Below are positions 37,542 to 48,834 of a stretch of DNA of 64,000 nucleotides, one piece after another; positions within the stretch are counted from its first letter, which is position 1; every line of letters begins with the position of its first letter. The notes beneath the pieces are model-generated. The model was not told the origin of the DNA, ran no database searches, and worked only from the letters and a program-made list of their open reading frames with translations. The stretch is from Vanilla planifolia (taxonomy: Eukaryota; Streptophyta; Magnoliopsida; Asparagales; Orchidaceae), in assembly GCA_023846275.1 (NCBI GenBank), contig CM043868.1:4297153-4361152 (forward strand), in the 5' to 3' direction. A program made the translations under genes and the position numbers.

Positions 37542-37580
37542 TAGAGAGAGAGAGAGAGAAAGAAAGAGGGAGAGAGAGGG
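37542..37580. repeat. (GA)n purine repeat
   Basis: GAGAGA run with a few AAAG/GGGA interruptions, on the plus strand. Confidence 0.9.
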
Positions 37581-37599
37581 TTCAATTAAGAAGATACAA

Positions 37600-39991
37600 A
37601 AGGAAGAAGTTAGAAATAAGTGAAAGAGGAGAATAATATAGAAATACCTAACAAAGGAAGAGGTAAGGATTTAAGTTGATTTTGTGAATTCATTCAATTT
37701 TATACAAATTCTAATGAGGTTAGGTTTTTATGAGATATACCTTATGCTAGAATGCTTTAAAAAGGATTTTAGAGGTTAAGGATGTAAGTTAGGGTAAAAC
37801 TATAGTGGTTCACATTGAAGTTCATCCAATGTCGTAAGTAAATCATGCTTATATGATTAGTTCATTATGGTTATAGTAAGGAGCTCAGATCAATACACTA
37901 AGGTAAATGTATAAGCATTATTGAGCTGATCATATTGGACAATTATCCTTAACATACTAGTACTACAAATGCCAGGTTGATAGGTTCAAGTAGCCAATGG
38001 CATTATAAATGTGCAAAGAGTTAATCATGTTTATATGAAATGTTTGAATGGTTCCAAGGTAAAGAGATCACCTCCATCTGAAAAGGAAATATACAAGAGC
38101 TTATGTGAATATTGTAAATATAAAATGAAGGTTATCATATGGTATGGTAGTTGCTATTTTTGTTGATGCATAGCATTAATTAGATAATGCATATGATAGC
38201 ATAGATAATAAGTTGAGTTGCTTAAGGAAAGAAGTAGATATTATACTAGAAGATGTGGCATATTTTACAAGTGCAATATTTGGCTAAGTATACTAAGGAG
38301 TGTAATTATAATTATAAATGAACAATTACTCTCATTTTATTATTTGATCATAGTAGAGCTAGCTAAACTGAGCGATCAGATGAGTCCATCAAGGGTATTG
38401 TATAGTAGTTAATATATGAGGATCACACTAGTATGATGAACATGATCATACTTGACAATCATATTAACTAACGGGAGAAAATGGTTGCATGGTAGATTAT
38501 ATGTGTTTAGTAGAAGTATAATCGTATTGGGCAATCTTAGTGATTGTATTAAATGATTAGTTAAGAATAGTGGCAAAATAGTGAACAAGATTGATCGTCT
38601 GTATGGTTTGGCTATTATAGAAGTACAAAGCTTGGCAATAATATCAGAGAATAAAGAAAAGTTGTTTAGATTAAAATAAATTTGAATAATTATTAGTTAC
38701 ATAATATTAAAGATTATATAATAATTATAATGCTTGCATACTGTATAGGAAACTTTAAGGATAAAGAGATTAATCAAATGAGTTCAAATTCAAGTACGTA
38801 AACTTATTAATAATGATATAAATATAATAATTATTATTTATTATTTTAAATAATTTCAATTTATATTATTTTATTGGTCATTTTTAATGTATATAAAACC
38901 TAGTTATTTAGCATATTATTCACAAGTTATCCATTCATAGCATAATATACTTAGTTATTTTGGATGGAACTAAGGATAATACATGAATATAGTTACATAA
39001 TGGAATAAATATTTATCTAAACAATGATTAAGAAAATAGCATAATTATCAAAATATCTAACATAGATACTTGGTGATAAGAGAAAATAGAATATAATAAT
39101 TAATATTCCTTAAAGGCCTTATCCTTATTATTTTTAGCATCAAGATACTATTGCAAATGATAAGACCTTAAAATAATGGGGTGACGATGCTCAAGGATAC
39201 AATACTCTTTATTTATAGGTACATATTAAGTCACTTGGATTTTGTGCACAATGTAGCTATGGACATGATACCTATTTATTTGGTTAAATGTAACTGAGGT
39301 CAAATGTTTATTGGTTATTATATCCAAAAGATATTGACTTGAAGGGAAGTTGGCACTTATAAAACTTAATAAATAAGAAATTAAAATAAAATAATATATA
39401 AAAAATGCATGCCCACATTTCATGTTGATTATTTAGGATTAATTAATTTATTAACTTTCTTATATCATTGCTTCTATCATTATTGTTATTGATGTTTTTG
39501 TTATCATAGCATGGTTTTATATAGATTAATGATGTTATAGCATTGTTTTATATTTTGTTACATATTACAATTTATTTTGTTGAGCTATTTGAGTCTCCTA
39601 GTATTTACATTATAGGTGATGCATCTACTACATCAGAGAGAAATACTCTAAGGACATGGATAAGAATCATGCTCATTAGATGATAGAGTGGGCTTTTTAA
39701 AAGTGTTGTGAATATAAGGTTATGTATGCTTTATGTATATATGGATTATGTATCGTTACTATTCATATGTTTAATATTTATAATTAAAGTTTTTTTATTT
39801 GGACATTATGTAGTAGAGGTTTTAAATTATGATATTACATAAGAGGTATTGATATTAAATTATTTAGAATCTTATCTCATCATTAAGTTCCTACCTAAGT
39901 TATTTTGATATGCTCTTAAATATATGATTTTATTTATTTATAATCTCGATTATCTTTAATTTTGATCAATTGGTTAGGTGAGGCCCTGATA
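37600..39991 (+). repeat. Element D 5' LTR (left end uncertain)
   Basis: The right end is set by the primer site at 39,995: the LTR ends GAGGCCCTGATA at 39,991. The sequence from 38,000 to 38,600 has many ATCATA/TATGAT words like other chromovirus U3 regions here. A GAGCTATTTGAGTCTCC block at about 39,580 sits where the E1 LTR has GGCTTTGGCTCAC. The same ten terminal bases end LTR B' (46,846). The start lies somewhere between about 37.2 and 38.0 kb. Confidence 0.55.
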
Positions 39992-39994
39992 AGG

Positions 39995-40006
39995 TGGTAT
40001 TAATGT
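39995..40006 (+). other. Element D primer-binding site (initiator methionine tRNA type)
   Basis: TGGTATTAATGT, three bases after the LTR end. The first six bases are the consensus TGGTAT; the rest is eroded. Confidence 0.6.
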
Positions 40007-40149
40007 TTTGGTCCAAGATTAAGTAGGATATGCCAATGAGTGCACTAACAAAACATATCCATTTGCATTATTTTATTTATTATAGATTTGTTATAAGTGG
40101 TCATATATATAAAATTTTGGGATATCATAGGATTATAACTTAATAAAGA

Positions 40150-40350
40150 AATGTTAGAACATAGTTTTGGAATACGAATAAAGGAAAAATTGCAATAAAG
40201 ATATGCTTTACAAGAATTGGCACAAACTTTGATCTTCTTATTGCATTTATTAAGAGGTATTAGCAGTCAATCTATGGGATCAACAAGAGATAAAGTAGTA
40301 GTTAAATTTTAAAGAATTCATCCACCTACTTTTAATAGGGATGATATTGT
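40150..40350 (+). pseudogene. Element D gag relic, first part
   Basis: At 40,309-40,350 one frame reads RIHPPTFNRDDI, the HPPTF.G..D block that opens the folded part of chromovirus gag. Upstream, LTQTLIFLLHLL and IKRY-like sequence fits the helical lead-in. Homology stops at 40,350, where element A begins with TG. The same frame resumes at 53,101 with TSWN, as expected for the next gag residues (..A..WL). This is the left half of a gag gene split by an insertion. Confidence 0.75.
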
Positions 40351-42350
40351 AATAACAGCCAACCCATATGAAAGGGAGAGAATTATATCTTATTAACCTC
40401 TTTCAATCAATATACTTTGATAACAATGAAGTTGAAGTTCAAAGAAGATTCAATAGTTTTAATAAAAGCTTTTAGCAATCAACTTAAATTGTTGTAATAG
40501 TGTAAGAAATAGTGAACACAAAATCAAATGGTCCAACCTCAACACAAAGGCGTACATCTACCCTTGGGCCTAGATTAGGCTTACACACTAAACCAAATAC
40601 ATGTTATTATAAGGATGATAGGTTAAGAACCATCATAAGATAATGATCACATTGATCAAAATAGGTCAAAGGAACTTACAAAAAAGATTAATAGTTTCCA
40701 CTAACAACATCCACTCAAAAGGGTCACAACAACTAAGAAAAATATAATTACAACACTTCAAAATAATGAGTACGTCAAACTTAGACATTAATACCTTGGA
40801 ACATAAGTGGTATATTAGATAATTATGATTAGAACAATGTTTCAAGTGTAGATTGAACCAAGATGATCCAAAATTGAGCATAAATGTGTTATAGTTAGGG
40901 CACAAGAGCTCCAGTTAAGAATGAGAGAAATAAGTTATGACTTCTAGTTGATTAATGTATTTGAAATTGAATCATTAGTTATGATTCACTTTGTCATGCT
41001 CAAACATGCTACTATTTATATACTCTTAATAGATTATCTCATCTAAAGGAATTTTAATGGCTATAATTAATTTTCAAAAGAAATCAATTGAGCTATTATA
41101 TGTCTTAGCAACCATTGATATAAATATGATCATGGGATTGTACCATGGTGATAAGTAGAAATAATTGATCACCTTGATGAAATGCATATGTGACTTACTA
41201 ATTGTATTTGAAATGTAACATTGAATCTGCTTAACTACATCATACTATATGATTTTCACTTATCACATAATACCTTTTGTTAAATGAGCTTCATACAAGG
41301 TGATCATGAAGATCATACAAGTTTGATATAATTATAATAGTTAAGTTACATAATAATCATTTAATAAGAGAATCAAATTTGTATGATGAATTTCTATATG
41401 TAAGTGATTTTCTTTAAGGATTTTAGTTACTTCATTTGTACATGATATGTAAATCATAATAGCACAGTGATATGAATGTTGAACTTGCACCTTTTTATGT
41501 TAACTTGTTATTGATCCTTCGTACAATTACACTATTTGTATCATACTTGTTCAGAGTGCACCAGTTATATTATCATGTTCATTATCAATGAATTATATCT
41601 ATACAATAGAAAAGTCATATCTGTATGATCTTATTACAACTTATTCATAAGCTATGTTCTAAGAGGAATTATTACTAAACAAGTATGAGATCTAATGGTA
41701 TATATATAATACTTATGAAAGTGTAAAACTTAGAACACAGAGAAATCATATAGGACCATATGCAATGTTTAGCCTTCTAAACTCTATCATAAGAGACCAT
41801 CACATATGTATAATGAAGCCTTCATACATATATGATTTCTACATAGTTCTAGATTACTCTTAGAATGTATGCCTAAATGCAAACTGTATAAGTATGATAA
41901 TATGTATTGTATTATATAAGCATGTGACAATGAAAAACATCGCTTTTGTATTCCTTAAATCTTAAGACATACCATAAATTTAGCATGTTTCATATCAATG
42001 ATAATTAGGTTTTAATGCATCACATGATTGTTAATTACTCAAGAAACCAAGATGAACTAAAAGGCATGCATGAATAAGAGAACCTAATTACTACCATGCA
42101 AAGCAAAGGAATAACATTCTACCATAGATAATATAGTAAATGAGGACCTCAAGTGGTTTAGCTAGAACATCAGGAGCTATTCCACATGGCTCTCAAATCA
42201 ACAAATTGAGCCATGACCTTTAGTAAAAACTTTAGGCTTCAGTCCACTCCTAGATGTGTGCCATTCTCCTTTATAATGAACTAAAGAAAATTCTCATCAA
42301 CTAACATAGCCATTATTTAACCTAGCTTGCTTTTGTGAAGATTTAAAAAA
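40350..42350 (-). repeat. Element A 3' LTR
   Basis: Begins TGTAATAACAGCC on the plus strand. It contains the CACTTTCAATCAAT-like, AATGAAGTTGAAGTTCAAAG and GATCACATTGATCAA blocks also found in the other copy. From 41,150 to 41,950 it is crowded with ATCATA/TATGAT/CATATG words. The right end, near AGCTTGCTTTT (42,340), shows no clean CA. Short minus-strand frames here (40,666-40,905) are not genes. Confidence 0.8.
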
Positions 42351-45300
42351 AATAACTCAACATCAAAACATTATATTACAACAACAATAACATAACATCA
42401 AAGAAGTAAAAAAATGAAAGAAGACAATAATAGGACAACTAACAAAAATAGAAAAGCAAAAGAAATGATAACAAATCATAACAATGTTGAATTACAAACG
42501 CATGTCTTCTCCCCTTAAACAAATTTCATTTGAATATGCATTAAATTTTGCATTTGAACTCTTAAATTTTTTAATTCTAGATACTAATTTCTCCTCCATA
42601 TTGTAATAATTTAAAGGGATATGAATCATTAAGGAAGAAAAGCAATAACTATAAAGAGAAATCAAAATATTATTTAAAATAGTAAACAAGAAAGCTTCAA
42701 CATTGTCTATTATAGCAAATATCGAAATGTCCTTTCAATCTTTCTTATCTAAAGTTTCAATTTGACAAATTGTAACAAAGATAGATATAGAAAGAAGCTC
42801 AAATTGGTTTTGGATTTGAGTTTTAAGCATGATGATTGAGCCTTACACATCTAAAAATATCTCCTCAACTCATATAGTTTGTTCTCTAATATGTATTTCC
42901 AATGCATTTATCCTTGAGATAAATTATTAATTATTTTGAGTCCCATGGGAGGATGTAGTTGGTCTAGGAGCAATACTTGGATATGGCATGGCTGGTTCCA
43001 AATGAGGTTTCTAAGATGTGGTAATAGTAGGTACCACAAAAGATTGAATAGCTAACTAATCATATGCAAATATACCACACTAACTTGTCTTAGATGAGTC
43101 TAAGCAAAATACTGAAACCCTTTGGTATTAGTATTTCTAAATGCTCTTGTTATACATTCATTATCTTTAGCTTGCATATTGTATTTATAACTTAGAATTG
43201 AAGCAATTAAATGACTAAAATTGAGATTGATTTTCTTCTTACATTTTGTGTTTTTTTATTGTGATAATTTTCTTCATCAACCTAAAGATGGTCTTGGCCA
43301 TGTCAAATCTTTCACCTTTCATGTAATAGAATGTTGCAAGAGAAATCCAAGGGGTAATGTATTGATGACCACCTCCCTTTGGCAATATTATACGTCTGAG
43401 GAAGTGCTTAATTATATAAGCTCTTGAGGTTAAGTATTTCACTTTTGAATATCAATTTTTCTTTGAATATTTATCAAGACTCAAATTATCTCTTCCTAGT
43501 TGAAGCTAGAACTCTCATAGGTTCTCCATAACGAAGGTTCAGCGATGGGTATATTAAAGAAACTATTTAGGCCACTGTTAGTTTCAACCTTAGTTCTACA
43601 AATGTATGACTTTGTAGCAGTATAATCCTCTATACTTTTAAGAGTAAAAGAAAATTGATTTATCATCCACCACATTGAAAGGATGCCAAACTTATAAAGC
43701 ATCCTCCAACCAAGTTTTAGCAAAGTAAAGCGATGTTGCTTCATTTTCCTTGACCTCAAGTTCAATTGTAATCAATTTGGGCCCACTAAGATTATAATAC
43801 ATGACTAATTAGAAAGCTTCAACATCTTTTTTTGATCTAAAAGTGTTATTATTGAATTCATAACTCAATAAAGGATGGTTATCTGTTGGGACATGTTTAT
43901 GTGTCTTTGGCCTCTTGTTTGTGCTAGAAGATTAACTAACTACAATTTATATGCATTAAAAAAACATGAATTTAATGCAATTGGTACAACATTTGTAACA
44001 TTGCTTACCTCTTTGAGATAATGATAAGAAGTGGATAGGAACAAAATTGGCATACAAAAATGATTTAGATGAGTATTAAGCACTGCCCTTTCAAATATAA
44101 ATAATCTTTGGCTTTCCAAGTTGCTAACGATTGATCATACACTAGATCACACTAGATCACTCATATATGGTAGCAAGACCATTTGTATTCACACACAAAC
44201 TTAGTTATCATAATTTAGGCAAAATTCCTTATTCGATATAGGTATATGTATAATTAGGGATATCACTTGTACTTACAGAGAAAAACCTTCTCATCTACTT
44301 AAACTCTAACCTTAGAAATCAAAACCTTCTTGGGCTCACAGTTGATAGTAGATTGAGAAGAAGAAGGTTTAGCTTGGTACCACTAGAGTATTCCTCATTT
44401 ATATCCATACATAGGTAATCTTCATGGTTGTAATAGATTTTCTAAGTGAACATTCAATAGACATGACTTTTAAGAAACAACAATTGCATACAACATTAGT
44501 TGGTACATGAGCATGAGATGTACAGAAAGAAGTCCTCTGGGTTTTATCAAACATGTCAGTGTATGTACTCTTCATTCTATATTTTTCATTCAAATTATAT
44601 ATAACAATAAGATGTGAATAAGAAGAAAGGTAAAATGATGCTTTAAGTCGATCTAATTCCTTCTCAATCATGGAAACCTTCATTAATTTTTTTCCTCACA
44701 TTACTTTTATTTTTGAGCATATTATTTTAGATTTTAAGGAATCAATATAGGAAACATGCTCAAACAATATAGAACCACTTTTTACACTTGCTTTTTCTTA
44801 AATTGTGATAGTAGAAATGTGAATTTTTTTAACGATATGTTTCCTTCCTTAAGATCAACTCATTGGTTTTGCAATTCAATATCTTGTGTTCATGATTACT
44901 ACAATGTTCTTAAGAGTAGCATACATATAAGACTATTTCTTATGTTCCTATGAAAGTTTATCAAAGTAAACTGATAACTTATTTTAGGAATCAAAAAGTG
45001 AATCAACATTTGAGTAAGAAGTATTTGATATAAATTTATCTTCATAATTTACATTAGAAGAGCTTTTGGTCATCTTCTTTTTCTTTTTCTTCTTGTTTTT
45101 CTACTTGTTATCATTAAGAAATTTTGATTATCTATCATTGTATAACCTATTCAATTCTTACATAACCTCAAAACAAGTATGTAAATGACATCTTCATGCC
45201 AATGTCTTCAGGTATGCCATAATACAACTAATTTAGTCTTATAACATTTAATTGTGTCATCATTCTAGATCTTCCTTTGATTCATTATAAATGATATATA

Positions 45301-45494
45301 ATTTTTCAAATAAAAACCATAATTCATGATATATATTTTGAATAAAGGTTTTAAGAAATTGTTTATATAAAAATGTTTCTCAACAAACAAAGGAGGACAA
45401 AACCATTATGTTATGATAGAATGCAATCAATTCACACCACATTCTAATAAGAAAATGATGGATCTCTTCTTAAGAATTGCTTCCTTTAATACAA
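42351..45494 (-). pseudogene. Element A interior: plant transposon-protein-like ORF relic
   Basis: Read on the minus strand. The best segment is 43,442-43,239, in which THE ordered pattern LTSRAYIIKHFLRRIILPKG, GGHQYITPWISLATFYYMKG and FDMAKTIF resembles the Transposase_32/putative plant transposon protein domain (PF20167 type), where (L/I)...I...I.P(K/R)G......D...(L/I)Y.......N...I....M is typical. The 89-codon frame at 43,765-43,496 lies just upstream in the same direction and fits the domain's first half. A Lys/Glu-rich coiled-coil-like tail is at 42,689-42,492. A further frame at 44,683-44,399 and Lys-rich sequence near 45,100 could be a copia gag remnant, but I could not confirm it. Stops separate all pieces. 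Confidence 0.5.
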
Positions 45495-45510
45495 GACACT
45501 CTAATACCAA
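45495..45510 (-). other. Element A primer-binding site (initiator methionine tRNA type)
   Basis: Minus-strand reading TTGGTATTAGAGTGTC. Compared with the usual TTGGTATCAGAGC it has one C-to-T change in the core. It abuts the LTR that begins at 45,512, which fixes the element's direction. Confidence 0.75.
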
Positions 45511-45511
45511 T

Positions 45512-46845
45512 TATAGGAGTAGCAAACTTATAATAGAAGGGGTGAATTGTGTGTTACCACTTTCAATCAATAAGTTTTGTTAACAATTAAATTGAAGTTC
45601 AAAGATTCACAAGTTTTAATAAAATCTTTTAGATATTTTAACCCAAATTATTGTAATGATGGAAGTAATAGAGGAAAAAAAGATCTTAAATTGTTCACTC
45701 ACAACACAAAGTTCTACATCCAATTCTAAACTATGCCAACACACAAAACAGAATTCCTTTTGACACATAAAGAGTAAGTTAATAACCATAACAAGAAAGT
45801 GATCACACTGATCAATATAGTTCAAAGGAGCTTACAAAATATGCTAATAGTGGCCACTAATAGAAACCACTCAAAAAAATTACAAATTAGTAAGGAAAAT
45901 ATAATTATAGCACTTGAAAGTAATGGGTATAGCAAACCTATAGCTTAATCCTATGGAACAGATGCGACACAATAGCTAAATATGATAAAAACAATGTCAC
46001 TGATGTAGAATTGATCAACATGAACTAAAATGGAGCTCAAATGTGTTATATTAGAGCACAAAGGGTTTTAACTGAGAATGAGAGAAGCAAGTTAAGCATT
46101 CCACTTGATTAATATATTTACACTTGAATTGGTAGCTGTCATTTGCTTTTTCTTACTAAAAAAATAATCTTATTTATATTTCTCAATATTGGTCATTCGT
46201 ACTAATACATTCATGTATGGTACTAAGGCAATAACAAAAAAGAATTGATCACCCCAACAAAGTTCCTATATGACTTATTAAGTTTACTTGAAATGTATCA
46301 TATGAGTATGATCTAATATATTATACTACATTGATAGCCACTTATTACATACTACTCTCAATTAAATATGTTTCATAAAATCATAAGATCATTTTAGTAT
46401 GATATAGTTATATCAACTAGGATAGTTAATAATCTTGTGACAATATAGGTCTGATAAGGGACCCATATGTGTACGATGAATTTCTACACTAGTGATTTGC
46501 TCTCAAGTTTTTAATTTTTTCATATGAGTACAATACATAAATCATAATAATATAAAGATATGAATGTTGGACTTAAAACTCTTTTTATGTCAACTTGTTT
46601 TTGATTCTTCCTATGAGTACAATAAGTATATGTTATACACACAAAACTGCATTAGTATATTATTGTGTACAATACTAATGAGTCATACCTATGTAATAAA
46701 AATGCAATACCTATACGATCTTATTATAGCTTATGTGTCGAGGGAGAATTTTTATCATAGAAGTATGAGACATACTTCATATATGTATGATACATGTGAA
46801 AGTATAGGACTTAAAACACACAAAGAAATTATACATGATCGATAC
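45512..46845 (-). repeat. Element A 5' LTR, left segment
   Basis: Begins TATAGGAGTAG (TG changed to TA) next to the primer site and carries the GAAGGGGTGAATTG block. It matches 40,350-41,740 up to GATC followed by GATAC at 46,841-46,845, where solo LTR B' interrupts it. It resumes after 52,509. The 133-codon plus-strand frame at 46,564-46,965 crosses this junction and is not a gene. Confidence 0.85.
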
Positions 46846-48834
46846 TATCAGGGCCACTTTTGTAGTAACTTGTTATTATTTCCTATGGATGCAACAAACC
46901 TATGCACTAATCAATGTATTTGGATAGTCATCTTTCACTCCATAAGCTTGGCATTCAAGTTATGAGCTATGATCCCCTAATCTAATTAGCAAACTCATGC
47001 CTTATCCCTTCTCAAACTGATTATTCAGTTGGGTCTAGGACTAGTCCACTCTAGATTAAATAGCCTACCAAGTACATTACCATGTACATAGTCCAAATGC
47101 AACTTCTAACTTGCAAATAACCATATCCACATGATCTATAATGTGCATAAATAACCCAAAGTTTCAAAACAAGTCAATGATATGAAGATAAATTGTATAA
47201 ACTATATCCAAATAAAATGTCTCATGCAAACAAAAGTTCATAAAATATCGCATACAATCCAATCTTCAACATATAAACATTAAAGCTAAAAATATGTAAG
47301 ACAATGACTATGACATGACAAGATGTTTATTGGAGAATAATTCACTAAAATGTTGACCCTCTTGGCTCCACTCTAATGTTGTATTAACTCTCTACACTTA
47401 TAATAATATAAGGGGTGAGCTAGGCTCTTTAAGAAATCTTTATGTTCTACTAATTAAAAAAGATTTGCAATGTAGTAATAATTGAGTATAATCATAATAT
47501 ATTATAGAAATCCAATAAATATCATAGCCTAACAAACTAGGCCAATGTATAAAACCATAATCATTAGTTTTATCACAAATTCATTAGGGCATAGTAAGTC
47601 TTAATAGAATCATAATCAACCTGGATGACATAGTGACACCAAATTAAGTACTCACTTTTATTCCCTAAGGTGCTTAGTGTAAATCTGGCACTTCTATCCC
47701 ATCATAAGACTGGGACTCCAAATGGTGCTACCCCATAAGGCCGTAAGATCATCATCAATCATAAGACACTTTAATGAGCACTCTAGAACATCCACATCTT
47801 CTAGATGTCCTATAATAGCACTCAACAAACTTGGAATCCACCACATGATTTTGAAGCTTAAAACATAGGATTTGCTAATTACATGAAACACTACAAAGGA
47901 TTTAAAAACTCTTAATAATGTAAGGTGTCTAATCACCACAAGCTTAGGCACCCTACATTCTCCTGTAATATCCAAATATGAGGTATACAACCTCTATACC
48001 CAGTGAGAGCCTTACCATTTAGTATATACAATAAACCTAACTCTTAATTAGGGGTTCATTAATTATTGTCCACTACATCCTAAGTTATGTCATCATCAAA
48101 TAGACTTTTTATACATCATTCATATAAGTTTACTTACATTTATGTAGTGTTACCTAACCCTGATCTGCCATCTAACTATCTTAAGTTTTTTTTAAAACTC
48201 CAATCCATTAACTAAGCTATTTAGCCCTTATTAAAACCTTACTCTACTGTTTGGGCTAACTTAGGGTTTTCATCAAACCCTAATTTACTTATTTAACATA
48301 TCCTCCACTGTTAAGTTTCCCATGATTACATCTCATTCTTACTCATTTCTTAATCTAAGAATCTCACTATAGTCCTTTAACTTATTCAGGCTAACTTTTG
48401 AGTACTCATTCAAGTTACAAGTCCTTAGTTCAAAGCCTTAAAAGTTATGATCTTAAACTTTAGCTTCAATTTGCATGAGTTTTACTAATGACTCTCTCAA
48501 AAAGCTGAGTTATTCTACCTTTCCAAAGGCCTTTAAAGCCATATACACCTCTAGATCATCATCTAGGGTGTTGATCCTTAGCTTAAGAGCCTTATTTTAG
48601 GATATTCATGACAAAATTGGATTAAGTTTTTTCCAACACTCAAGTGATCATTGAGCTCGTTCGTTATTCCTAACACTCCTAAAAATAAAACTAAGCTATC
48701 TATTTCAACTAGTACTTACCTAACATCTAATTAAGAGCCTCATCAAATCATGGTCTCATCTTGAGTGTGATCAAGGTCCCAATTTTTTAATTTTCTTTAT
48801 CAAACCCTAATTACTCTCTTAGGGTTTTCTTCAT

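Noticed and set aside
46841..46860. hAT-type insertion (8-bp duplication GATACTAT and CAGGG terminus)
   Set aside because: Both flanks do share GATACTAT, but the right end TATAACA is not an inverted copy of CAGGG. The insert aligns with Tekay LTR sequence, so a 5-bp duplication (GATAC) with LTR ends TGTTATACC and CCCTGATA fits better.
46564..46965. 133-codon frame, among the longest in the window, as a gene
   Set aside because: It crosses the junction at 46,845/46,846 between the A LTR and solo LTR B', so it is made by the insertion.
47694..47990. 98-codon minus-strand frame as a gene
   Set aside because: It lies in the R/U5 part of LTR B' and has no domain.
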